Source: Limonium bicolor
Taxonomy: Eukaryota; Streptophyta; Magnoliopsida; Caryophyllales; Plumbaginaceae
NCBI GenBank assembly: GCA_023374045.1
Contig: CM041781.1
Location: 141,352,982-141,416,981, forward strand
Reading direction: 5' to 3'
DNA length: 64,000 nucleotides
Shown here in pieces: positions 1 through 10,300 of this stretch (position 1 is its first letter; each line of letters opens with the position of its first letter). The notes under the pieces are model-generated. The model did no database searches and was not told where the DNA came from. It saw nothing but the letters and a program-made list of their open reading frames with translations. A program made the translations under genes and the position numbers.

Positions 1-1093
1 AGCAAGCTTGGATATGAATTAAGTAGGACCTCCTCTAGCCCTTGGAGAATGGAATCAAGCTAGAACAATGGATAAAAATGAATCCCCATGAGTAGTAATT
101 TTCGGTAATGTGTAGAAATGGTGGAAACATGGTTTTTCTTACATTTTCTTTACCTTAAGAGAATGGAGAAGCTAATGAGCTCTTCAAACTTATTTTTCCC
201 CCTTCAATGGCGATTTCCCATGGCTCCAAAATGAGGCTTTTCAAATTTTGTAAAGATAGGAAGCAAGGCCTTGGTCTAACTAAGAGAAATCTATGCTTAG
301 TTTTTGATTTGGAGCTAAAATGAGGAAGTTATGGACATTTGAAGATGGAACAAGTATGGAGCTGGCTGGGCACGGTTTGGAACAGAGAAAACAAGAAGAA
401 AACCGTGGAAGAAGAAGGGGAAATGAAGAAGAGAGGAGAGAGGTAGGCTAATAAGGATATTTGCTTTATAAAAGCAAATAGTAACTTCTTTACTTATCTC
501 TTCTTTTCCTTTCTCATTTGATGACTCATGTGGTGACTCCCCACATAAAAACCGGCCACCCTCTTAATATAAGGCTAACATGGTCTTTGTTGACCAATTA
601 ATTGACTTATATTGATTAAAACTTAAACTAGTCACTAAATAGTTACTATTCACTAATCAAGGCACATAATCGGGAAATGTTTGATTTCCCATTGATTTAG
701 ACCTCCTAATGTGATACTAATTAGTACACATGTTGATTAAAGAGTAATGATGGACATTTAGCCACTCAAAACTCAATTCTAAGACAATTTCTCAAAAATG
801 TGCTTTAAGACTTCTTAAAGCACATTTTGTGTTTTAACTTGTTTTCAAGCTTGGTTTTCTTTGCTAATTGATTTAAAATGACCATTAGGATATTACTAAG
901 GTCTTATCATGATATTTGGGTACTCACCCAAGTCTCTCCAAGCTTAGAGCACGTTTTTGCCCTGATTGCCTTTAAGGCACTTTCTTGTGTTTTCCTTGGT
1001 TAAAATTGTCTACCAATCTTTATAAGGCATATTTTAGCCTTACTACATCATGATTTGATGTTTACTTAGCATACTTAGGTTTGGGGTATTTCA
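1..1093 (-). mobile_element. Tekay-like LTR fragment (element G), 5' terminus at 1093
   Basis: On the minus strand this begins TGAAATACCCCAAACC at 1093, the same 16 bases that open both LTRs of element D (43159 and 52673). Further in it carries the same ordered landmarks as D: a GGCCGGTTTTT block (near 548-560) followed by a pyrimidine-rich leader-like stretch (about 370-440). It runs off the left edge of the window. No PPT lies next to the terminus, so I cannot tell whether this is a 5' LTR, 3' LTR or solo LTR. No coding sequence is seen. It could be the missing left LTR of element E, but nothing proves that. Confidence 0.6.
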
Positions 1094-1098
1094 ATATC

Positions 1099-1553
1099 TG
1101 TGACAGCCCAGACAAACAGCCCACATGTGTGATATTGTCCGCTTTGGCACGCAGGCCGCACGGATTTGTTCCTGGGGTTTCGCCCCAAAACGCGTCACAC
1201 AAGGGAAGAGTATCCCCACCCTAATAAGGTATGGTTCGTGCTCTCTCCCGATCGATGTGGGAGGTAACACCACGCCGGGTGTTACACCCTACCCCCCTTA
1301 AGGAGCCCAGTGCCCTCACGGGCTCACTGGACCCACACCGACCTGGGTCTGGATCTGATACCATCTGTGACAGCCCAGACAAACAGCCCACATGTGTGAT
1401 ATTGTCCGCTTTGGCACGCAGGCCGCACGGATTTGTTCCTGGGGTTTCGCCCCAAAACGCGTCACACAAGGGAAGAGTATCCCCACCCTAATAAGGTATG
1501 GTTCGTGCTCTCTCCCGATCGATGTGGGAGGTAACACCACGCCGGGTGTTACA
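1099..1553 (-). mobile_element. TRIM (terminal-repeat retrotransposon in miniature), complete
   Basis: Two direct repeats, 1099-1286 and 1366-1553, each 188 bp, appear identical by eye. They flank a 79-bp interior. Read on the minus strand, the repeat starts TGTAACACCC and ends CTGTCACA. It is followed after two bases by TGGTATCAGATCC (PBS) and preceded, at the other end, by TAAGGGGGGTAGGG (PPT). That is the full set of cis signals for reverse transcription with no coding capacity. Identical repeats suggest a recent insertion or recent gene conversion. The 5-bp flanks (ATATC on the left, GTGGC on the right) do not match, so no target-site duplication is visible. Confidence 0.88.
1287..1365 (-). 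promoter_or_regulatory. TRIM interior: PPT and initiator-Met-type PBS
   Basis: On the minus strand the PBS TGGTATCAGATCC occupies 1351-1363. It matches the plant initiator tRNA-Met primer site TGGTATCAGAGC over the first ten bases. The PPT TAAGGGGGGTAGGG occupies 1287-1300 and abuts the other repeat. The 50 bases between them carry no ORF. Confidence 0.82.
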
Positions 1554-1638
1554 GTGGCCGTTCAGATCGAAGGCCTAAGCTGAGCCTTGTCCTCTTAGAG
1601 GTCAACGATTCAGATCTTGGGCTTGGTCTAGCGGTGTC
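1554..1638 (+). mobile_element. Element B 5' LTR, left fragment
   Basis: From 1556 this stretch matches 24638-24722 nearly base for base, including GGCCTAAGCTGAGCCTTGTC and the run up to GCGGTGTC. It is the part of B's left LTR (or tandem internal end) lying upstream of the insertion of element A. The sequence resumes at 19775 after A. Its own left side is cut off at the TRIM. Confidence 0.82.
1634..1638. repeat. Target-site duplication of element A, left copy (GTGTC)
   Basis: GTGTC directly precedes the LTR start TGTAGACACC at 1639. It recurs directly after the 3' LTR end at 19775-19779. The uninterrupted target is preserved in the other B copy around 24718-24722. Five bases is the usual size for Ty3/gypsy elements. 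Confidence 0.9.
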
Positions 1639-2151
1639 TGTAGACACCAAAAATTCTCACCCCATAAGGCAAATTGCGAAATAATGAATATAATAAGAGG
1701 GGTCGTCGCCTTTCTTTTTCTTTTTTTAGCGTGCGTGCCAAAATGAAGCCACCCTTTTATAAGCTTTCGAACTGATTTTTCAAGCATTTTAGAAAAACAG
1801 GCCAATCTTCTACAAAAAGTTTCCAACGACATTTCTGTTTCAAAGCCATCCCTTTTGTTTATTCACTTATTTTACAATCTTATTCTTATTTATATTCCAT
1901 TCATTTATTTATTCGTCTATCCACTTTTTCTTATATTTTATTTATCCTGCCATTAACATTGGTGATTTTATTATCATCTCAACTCACTTCAATTTATGTA
2001 CTTTTATTTTCAGCTCGCAAACACAGTCCACACTTGATTGAAGTCTGGTCTGGCCCAGTCCCTTAAACTCATTCCAGCTCCAAGCATTGGACCTAGAGGC
2101 CCAAACAAAAGCTCAAACCCACTCAAAAAACCCTAAACCCCACCCTCTCAT

Positions 2152-2158
2152 TATAAAA
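2152..2158 (+). promoter_or_regulatory. Candidate LTR promoter TATA box, element A 5' LTR
   Basis: TATAAAA lies 514 bp into the LTR and is followed by a CT-rich stretch (2195-2300) resembling a plant 5' leader. The same arrangement is conserved at 14580 in the other LTR. The transcription start is inferred, not shown. Confidence 0.55.
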
Positions 2159-4256
2159 CAGATTTGTACAGTAGCAAAAAAAATGGCAGCCGACAACTCC
2201 GATCTTCTTCGTTCTTGATCGGTCTCAACTCCTCCCTCAATCGTCTTCTTTCTCGGTTTACTCCCGTCTCCACTCTCCTTCATCCCATCTCCATTTTTTT
2301 TCTTCTCAGAAAACCCAAACGCCTCTCCAGATCTTCATGAACAATTTCCAGAAACCAAAAGAGCTCAAACCCTTTCCGATTCGATCTCGCTGTCGTTTCA
2401 TTTCATCCTCCAGCCACACTCGAATTTCCAAGAGCACCACGAATAAACATTCTTCGTCTTCCTCAGCCTCTCTCTCAAAAGACCACCGCCACAAAACTAA
2501 TTTCACTCGATGAAAATCCATCTCCGACGCCTTGACCACCACATTTTGTCCTTGGTTTTGCTCCAGTATCAGTGGCGTTGTGCCATTGTTCCCTATCCTT
2601 TTCCGAAATTTGGTTTCGCGTTCCGTCTTCTACCCTTTCTTTTGGCTTCACTCTCGTTGTCGGCTTCATGCCTTCTCTCACTCGCTTCATTGGAAGTATT
2701 GTGTCTGTGAGGGTGGTAATTAAGCAAAGCCTTGTCAGATTTTTAGTCTGAGGATAAGAGCGGCCAGGCGATCCCGCATTAGTCCCGCGTCGACTTCAAA
2801 TCGGTTTCCGGGCGATACCACCTCGAATCGTGCCCTGGAAAAACTAGGATCCTTCCCGACTCTTCTTCTCTCTTACTGATGAAAAGAGACTCACACTTGG
2901 GTTCCTTCCTTTCATTTTTCATTTGGTTCGATTTTACTGATAGATGAAGCTGTTGTCCATTTTTCTGGACCCAACCTCTTGCCTATGAAATACATGACTT
3001 CCCCTCTGTCGGGAATTTACTTCGTCATCCACTCGTGCTTCTGTAAAACCGGTGGGGTCAAAGAAAATGGTTCTTTCCAGAACCAGATTTATCAAGCTCG
3101 TCGACACTTGCTCCAAAAAGGGAGTTCTCATCTATATTCAACTTACCCTAATCGCTTTTTTTGCTTTTGTCTAGTTTGATTCCATCCTGGGTTTGTTTCA
3201 TTGCTTGATCTTTTTGTGTTTAAATGAGGTAATGGGGTCTGGAATTCTGAGCCAAACTTGCGGACCCGTCGCTGAGCTTGCGGACTCTCTGATCATTACC
3301 GGTGCCCAAGAGTTCATGGAGAGGCGCAAGAACGGACTGCACTTGACCCCGACATATGCTTATAGTTTGTGAATTTCTCATTTGATTACCTACTGAAACA
3401 ATCCTATTCTTTTGATCTGCTGGTTTTGCTGCTGTTGGCGTTTGATGCGGTTTCTCTGTGTGTTGATTCCCACTATGTTTTGATAGGAGACTCCCACTTC
3501 GGGTTCTCCTCTGTTAGTCTTTTTTGGTTCGATTCTCTTGTGTTAAGGTCCTCTGAATCACCACCAAGACGACTTGGTTTTTGGTCACGTTCATGCATAT
3601 CAGCCTGGGTTATTTACCTTCACCCGGTGCCCTGTTCATTTCTTTCCTTGTTTTTGTTAGCCTCCGCATGTGGACCAACACAAAGGAATGAAATTGAGGA
3701 TCTGTGTCAATCTACCTTAATGAATAAATCTCATCTTTTGTTTTTTTCGGTTCAAACATTTTAAACTGCCTTCATTCATTTTAATTGAGCAATTTGGCTG
3801 TTGTTTGGTACGCGGGCCTTTGTTTATATTTTGACATGATCCTGAATCCCACCCTATTTTGGGCCTGTCCATATCTAGTCAAATTGGGTAGCACCTGGAA
3901 AAGAATTGGAACGGGATTAGTGATTTGGTTTTATATCTGCACGTTATGATTGCATGTCTTCAATAAAAGAGGAAGTTGTGATGGTTACTCCTCCCTTATA
4001 ATTCCTGTTCGGTGATTTCATCCCCTTATTATTTATTCTGTGTCGTAATATGATCATGTTGTACATTTGATTTTTGCTGGCAATTTTAATCCGTTTCTTG
4101 AATCTACCTAAGCCCTAGTTACTAGACTTTAGGACCAAGCCTTAGGAAGAGGGTGAACCCTAAGATTTAGTTGAGGCCATGGTCCCACCTAATAAATTGG
4201 GTGATCCCTAACCCAAACCACATCTTATTATGTTCAATAATAATACTAATAATAAA

Positions 4257-4560
4257 ACCCGAGGCCCATTTCAGCCCAAAAACAATCTTCAGCCCAAATA
4301 AAAGCCCAAGGCCCATTTCAGCCCAAAACAATCTTCAGCCCAACTAAAAAGGCCCAATCCCTTTTAGTCCAAAAACATCTTCACCCATTAAGCCCATTTG
4401 GCCCATTAATCCATTCAGCCCATTAGCCATTTCGGCCCATTAAGTCCCACACTTGAGCCCAATCCAACCAGACCCCTATTCTTAAAACTGAACTCCAAGG
4501 CCCATTTTAGGCCCATTCCTAGAGTTCATTTCCACAAGGCCCACGCCCACCTCAAAGCCC
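4257..4560 (+). repeat. GGCCCATT / CAGCCCA short-repeat block in A LTR
   Basis: The motifs GGCCCATT, TTTCAGCCCA and AAGCCCA recur at irregular spacing. The second LTR has the same block (about 16678-16980) with small indels. No coding potential is seen. Confidence 0.7.
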
Positions 4561-4604
4561 ACCAAGGCTTAATCCGTCCAAACCTTGAACCAGGCCAACC
4601 CGGT

Positions 4605-4990
4605 CCAACTTTGACCAGTCTAATGATCGACCAACCTGAATTTTGACCAACCCGAACTTTGACCAATCCAACTTTGACCCGAACTTTGTCCAATCCAACT
4701 TTGACCCAAACTTTGACCAATCCCACTTTGACCCAAACATTGGCCCAATCCACTAGTGAGGCCCAGATTTGTGGCCTAAACACAACCGGTCCATTTTAGC
4801 CCAATCCAAACTCAGCCTAATTAGCAAATCCAGCTCACAAGCCAATTCTGGCCCACACCATCAATCCGGTCCAACTTTGACTCGGTCCAACTTTGACCAA
4901 CCTGAACTTTGACCCAACTTTGACCAGTCTGCTTTGACCTTGATTGAATGTTGACTTCGACCCAAGTTTGACCAATCCAACTTTGACTCT
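4605..4990 (+). promoter_or_regulatory. Array of W-box-like TTTGACC motifs in A 5' LTR
   Basis: About 15 copies of TTGAC followed by C or T occur in under 400 bp, all in the same orientation, mostly as CAACTTTGACC or GAACTTTGACC. TTGAC(C/T) is the W-box recognised by WRKY transcription factors. The array is about 2.5 kb downstream of the candidate TATA box, so an enhancer role is speculative. The minus-strand translation (VKVGLVKV-type repeats) is an artefact of the periodicity. Confidence 0.55.
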
Positions 4991-5538
4991 GCTTGTCTTC
5001 TAATCCCAGCCCAAATTCAAATTCAATTCGATTCAACCCAATCCATTTCAATTCAACTTCTATTCAATCCAACCCAATTCTAACCCAACTCATTTCAATT
5101 CATTTCAATTCAGTCTAATTCAATTCAATCCCATTCAATTCATCTAATCCAAACTCAATTTGTAAATCCCATTCAAACTCCAAAAATCTCTTTTCAAATT
5201 TCAAACATTCATTTCATTTGAATTTCATCAAGTTTTCTCAGATTTCAAGAAACTATTTTGTGGAATTTTAAAGGAAAAACTCTTCTCACATCATAGAAAA
5301 CTCTTCTCAACATGCAGAAAATTCTTCTCACATATACAGAAAGTTTTCTCCTAAAAACATTTCTCAAAATCAGTGTTTCTTCGTCGAGAATTCCGAACAA
5401 ACTTCAAAAGTTTCCCAACTCAGTTTTTCAAACTAAAAACATAAACAATCTTCGGGGAACATGGGATGTCTAACACCTTCAAAGAACGTTTTCTTCCTTG
5501 TTAGACATAACTTGTCTCTCCTCTAAAATAAAAATCCG

Positions 5539-5692
5539 AGGCGGGGCACTGGGGTCGTAACCTCCCTTGTCGCAGTCTGGATCTCTTTAGGCGGGGCATT
5601 AGGGTGACAAAGCTCCCCTAATTGCAGCCTAGATTTTTACAAGGCGGGGCGCTAGGGAAGTAACGACCTTCCTAGTTGCAGCCGGGATTTTA
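5539..5692 (+). repeat. Three tandem ~50-bp GC-rich units in A 5' LTR
   Basis: Units start with AGGCGGGGC at 5539, 5589 and 5642. Each contains AGGG-like and CCCT-like arms flanking a short AT-containing loop. Unit 2 pairs ATTAGGG with CCCTAAT. Unit 3 pairs CTAGG and GAAG with CTTC and CCTAG. Unit 1 pairs more weakly. The block is repeated in the 3' LTR from about 17973. Confidence 0.7.
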
Positions 5693-6189
5693 GAATCGTC
5701 TAACTCCCTTCCGCTTGATTTTAATATTTTAGGTTTTTAATGTTTTAAAACCCGGGAGTTAGAGACGTTATTAGGGTTTGACTGAGAACATCTCATTCAT
5801 GGTGTTTCTCTCTAAATCCTATTTTCGACATAAATTTATTGCCCCATCTTTCGAGCCTCGGCACTTACCATTAATTAAGTGTCGTGTTCGAGGGGGTACA
5901 TAGGGTAATCCCTCGGGGTTATCCGCTCTTTTACAACAAAAAATGATTTTTTCGATTTGTAAAAACTTTAAGAGAGACAATTTTGACAATCATTCCTCTA
6001 AACAATTCAGCCCATCATCATCTCACTCCAAATTTGAAATATCCCAAAACCTCAACCCTTGTAGATTCTCGAACCCGAAAAACCCGGGATCTCTACTCAA
6101 ACTTCAATTGTCTCACACACTCAAATCATTATCCAAACTCAAATCATTCCAAACTTGAAACATCTCCTGAATCCCAACTTCTTCCAAAC

Positions 6190-6440
6190 TTCTATAGTCT
6201 CATAGGCCCGAGTGCCTCACAGACTCAAAACATCATAATTTCTCCACAAACGTCTCACAGGCCTCAGCGCCTCACAGACTCAAACACTTCAACCTCTTCC
6301 ACCATTTTAAGATTCAAACGTCTCACAGACCCGAGCGTCTCACAGGCCTTGACATCTCATTACTCCCACTACATGAACATCCCAATCGTCTCATAAGACC
6401 CGAGCGTCTCACAGACCCGAGCGTCTCACAGACTAGCATC
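6190..6440 (+). repeat. CTCACAGA / CCGAGCGTCTCA short-repeat block
   Basis: CTCACAGAC, CTCACAGGCC and CCCGAGCGTCTCACAG recur many times at irregular spacing. The overlapping 137-codon ORF (5983-6396, and its twin at 18415-18828) is rich in Ser, Thr, Asn and Pro, and has no recognisable domain. I treat it as a by-product of the repeat. Confidence 0.65.
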
Positions 6441-6545
6441 CCAAACCCGAAACTTCTTGAAACTCTGAACCCTTCTAAACCTCAAGCACCTCGGACATCT
6501 TCAAACTCCACAAACTTCAAAACTTCCAAAAACCATAACCGTGAA

Positions 6546-6585
6546 CTACGTAAGGTCTGATCTCAACATGGAGTTGAGTACGTAG
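6546..6585 (+). other. Conserved hairpin in A 5' LTR (CTACGTA...TACGTAG)
   Basis: Outer arms CTACGTA (6546-6552) and TACGTAG (6579-6585) pair perfectly. Inner arms CTCAAC (6562-6567) and GTTGAG (6573-6578) pair perfectly around a 5-base loop, with a one-sided bulge of nine bases. It is followed by GCAGCCCACACAGGGTGCGA. The same element occurs at 12318-12357 with a compensatory pair change and at 18978-19017. A related ACTACGTAGGTCTGAT motif is, as I recall, widespread in Ogre/Tat LTRs. Confidence 0.75.
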
Positions 6586-7098
6586 GCAGCCCACACAGGG
6601 TGCGACCCCGCTCCAAATAAAAAACCCTTTTCCCATACTAAGGTGTTCTCCATACCTCTCAAAACACTCAAACCTTCTTTGGCTCCCGCAAACTTCAAAC
6701 CATCAGACACTAAGTCTTGTCTATTCGCTCAGCCTCAGACTTTTCCTGATTCTCATCCGAATTCACCCATTCTTCTTCTTGGCGCTAGCTTAGCAGAAAA
6801 GCTCGCCTCATCCACTCTCTTCCTCAGCCCCCACTCAATCCTATCCTTTGGCTTTAAATGAATCTCTCTAAAAAGGTTTTGAAAGAAGACAATCCCGACA
6901 ATTGGAGACCGAGGTTTCCTCGGGCACCAATCCGAAGTTGTGGTCGTTGCCACTTCTAAGGGGTGTAACCCAGTGCGAACCCACATAGAATCTCTAGTAT
7001 GATCAGATAAGTCCTTTCCATAGGCAACAAATCATCAGAGTCAATTAACGGTTCCTAGAACCTGATCTTCCTTCCTAGTTATCATAGGTCAAACTAGG

Positions 7099-7269
7099 TG
7101 GCGACTCTAGTCAATTCCGTCTTATAGAGGCATCAGTCCGCGTGGAGCCCATCGAGAGCGGGTGTAGTGCACACTTGCACTCCCCTTTACGCTTTCTGGG
7201 AAAGACGGACGATTTAGTAGGTATTTGAGGGATGCCAGAATAACAGGTTCTCACCCTCCACAGAATGGC
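7099..7269 (+). repeat. PBS-like and LTR-end relics inside the A 5' LTR
   Basis: TGGCGACTCT at 7099-7108 equals the first ten bases of the functional PBS at 7347. TCACCCTCCACAGAATGGC at 7251-7269 is an exact 19-base copy of 7332-7350, which spans the LTR terminus, the GAA spacer and the first four PBS bases. Both relics are also in the 3' LTR (19530-19539 and 19682-19700), so they are fixed parts of the LTR. Confidence 0.8.
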
Positions 7270-7346
7270 ATTTTCTAGGATCTAGGGTTTTAGTCTGACC
7301 ATATTTAGATAGACCCCCTCATACCGAAAAATCACCCTCCACAGAA

Positions 7347-7364
7347 TGGCGACTCTGCTGGGGA
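7347..7364 (+). promoter_or_regulatory. Element A primer-binding site
   Basis: TGGCGACTCTGCTGGGGA starts three bases after the 5' LTR end. It is the form of PBS known from Ogre/Tat elements, described there as complementary to a tRNA-Arg 3' end. The match to a particular tRNA was not checked here. Confidence 0.85.
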
Positions 7365-10300
7365 AAACTTGAGTAAGTTTTTCTCAAACTCAAGGAAGAC
7401 TGAACTCCATTCAAAATTGTCGGGACTTCCCCACTTCTTTCAAAACCTTAAAGTGATTCATTTCAAAGCCTCTAGGATTATTCCACTCCACACTTAGAGT
7501 GTGTACCTGACGATGACAGTTAGGACTTGATAGATCCTCAACAAACTTTACAACAATTGGGTTAATAATTAGCTCACGATTAGAAAGAGACACTTAGGAT
7601 TGAATAAAGCTAACTTCCCTTTAGGTTAATAAGCAACCAATTTGGAATCACTTTCAAGAAAAAATTCTTAGCAAATAGGTTGGTACTGACTTCATCGCTT
7701 TTATATTTATGTTGTGATTGTGGGGTGCATTGGGAGGGTAGCTTAGGACATGCATTCCTCTGTGTCACCCGATTTATCCACGAGTCACGGAATCCCGACC
7801 GGTCCACGGTTGATTTCCCATGAGCTGGGTCATTTATATAAATGGCTAACCCACGGGGCAAGATGGTCATCGACCTACGCCCTGCAGGCTCATGATCCAA
7901 AAACATCCTCCATTATCCGAGTCTAAGCCAGCATATAGTGAACCATGAGCCTTCAGTGTCCAGCTGCCTAATCCGGTGTCTAAGACGGGTTTTACGGGTA
8001 ACCACCCCTTGTATGCCGCCTGTCTGACCACCCTTCTGCCTTACCTTGAAGATTGCATGGGCTCAGTTCTCCATTGTACATCTGCACCACAGGTGTCTCT
8101 AAAGCCTAATGTCACGCTATACGTCCATAGAGGATCCCGTATTTACCGGATACCCATACATGGCACAACGTAGTCAGTGAATAATTTGGACTTTAGACAC
8201 ACCTGACCGTGCAGGTGACGAGAGACCCGTTCCCATGCAGTACTTCTCCGAGTTTCCCGAAAAGTGGGGTGTTGTTGGATCATCACTGGCTGTGGCTTAT
8301 GTTTCCTTACCATCTCGGGTATCCTGACCTTTTGAACTTAAGCACTCCGGACTTTCTTGATAACGTGCCCCATAAAGGCATAGCAGAGAAAAACCCCGAG
8401 AGATGATAGTGAAGGGACGATGGTTCCCCCGGTGAGACGGAATCATAATTGACCTGGAAAGTGATTATCCCAACACTAAAACTTACCGCTCCACATCAAA
8501 TATAGCCACGATTACTTTATGCTATACATGTGTGCAAGTCACTTCTTCAAACCAATTTGTTTCAAAACGTTCAGAATTCTCTTTTGCATATCTTCTAAAG
8601 ATGTTTACGAGCTCGTTCAATTTAGAATCCCACCTAAATTCTACTCATAAACACCTAGGGTTTTAGAACTCGTCACTTCATCATTGAAAACCTTGATTCA
8701 TTAAAATGTTATTTCCAAAACAATTTTCAAAAATAGATTCGAAAACCTACTTTCTACAAACGAATTTCAAACAACATTCTTCACCAACATGATTTTCAAA
8801 ATAGTTTTCGAAAACAGTTTTCAAAATTGAATTTCACAAACGTATTTCAAAATAAATGATTTAGTCCCCATGTTGTGACCCGCTATTTTTGAAGTTCAAC
8901 CCACCTTCAAGAGTAGCAGTCATTACTGTGGAGTGTACTAGTCATTTCGTGTTTTCACAAAAGTGGTGGATTTTCTCAATGATATTGTGCTCGATCATTC
9001 ACCTTTCCTTTCTCAAAAAACGCCCCTCATTTTTCTTCATCGAAGCAAGTGGAGTGCATGAAAACCAACAACGATTCGAGCCGAAAACCAGAGGTGTACC
9101 AATCCGAGTCAAGCGACACGAAGATCAGCAACACTGATTCAAGTTCAAACTGTTGAAAATCAGAAGAACACTAACCCGTTTTGTTTGATCACAATACTGC
9201 TTCGCTGCAACAACCTGAACTCGAGGGAGCAACCAGTCAAATGCCCGAAGACGAGCGAACGGCCAATCAGGAGTCCGAGCGCGAGCAGTCAGTCAGAAGC
9301 CCGAAGACGGACCAAAGAAGTTCAGGAGAATTTAGTTCAAAATTCCCTCTTTTAATGACTTTTTAGGATTGATGATGTATAGGATTTTCCCCGATGTTTC
9401 TTTTCACTCTCGTCCATTTCTGAATAGATTAGGTGTATAGGTTATACATCCCTTTGAATTTATTTAGGTCAATGTGTATAGGGTTCCCTACTCCCTATTT
9501 TATTTGCGAATGACCGAGCATCAAAGTTTATATTGAGAAAACCCACCACTTTGAAAGCACACGTTTTCAAAATTGTTTTCTAAAACTTGGTTCCTTTTGG
9601 CATGCACGTATAGTAAAAAGAACGAATAAGGTGCGACCCCTCACATTTATACATCATTCATCAACTTTGCTATATGGGGTGAAAATTCACGGTCTACAGG
9701 AGGCATCCCCTAAATAAACAACACCAACAAATGCAACTGAGCACAAAGCAAAACACATGCATTGCATTCATGTCAAAAAAAGTCACAAGCACCTTTAGTC
9801 CATTCAAAAACATCTGTCATGTACGAGTCCTGTCTACCACAAAAAATATTGCACTATCATGTGTTCCATCCTCACCTCATCACATATCAGCTTTCATCCC
9901 AACACCTCAATATCCAAAGTCTGATCTTCAAAGGGATAGTAGAAAACACCGGGGAGTTTGAGCCTCTGCCATGTGCATCAGTGCCCAAGATGAAAAGAAG
10001 CAGTCCTTTCCATATCGTAAGGTCACCATGCGGGAGTGGTCACTCCTAAAAGTACCAAAATCCAGGAGCCAATCACTAACCCAACCTCACTTGAGAATCA
10101 CTACCCCGACAGCGACCCCAACAGCTAGACCATCTTCAAAACCAGCTGTAGTGGGATGAGCTTCATGAACCATGAGCTGAATACGACTCAAGCGAGACTA
10201 GTCATAACTTTACCATTCATGCATTGCATCCAAAAACAAAACAAACACAACAAAAAAAAACATTTAGTCAATCATCTTCATTCACCATTTTCAACATTTC

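Larger units (their letters stand above)
1639..7343 (+). repeat. Element A 5' LTR (5.7 kb)
   Basis: It begins TGTAGACACCAAAAATTCTC and ends CACCCTCCACA. It matches 14084-19774 along its entire length. In order it contains a TATA box (2152), a pyrimidine-rich leader (2190-2300), GGCCCATT repeats (about 4257-4560), a TTTGACC array (4605-4990), three tandem 50-bp GC-rich units (5539-5692), a CTCACAGA-rich block (6190-6440), a covarying hairpin (6546-6585), and PBS-like relics (7099-7269). The short ORFs in it are low-complexity translations of these repeats, not genes. At 5.7 kb it is near the upper end of known plant LTRs. Confidence 0.9.

Noticed and set aside
1099..1553. 5S-derived Cassandra element
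   Set aside because: No 5S rRNA internal promoter motifs (A-box, IE, C-box) can be recognised, so I call it a generic TRIM.
4526..4783. Minus-strand ORF with VKVGLVKV-type protein repeats
   Set aside because: The protein periodicity simply reflects the TTTGACC DNA repeat; there is no start context or homology.
5983..6396. 137-codon ORF, duplicated at 18415-18828
   Set aside because: It lies in low-complexity CTCACAG repeats of the A LTR, has no domain, and is duplicated only because the LTR is.
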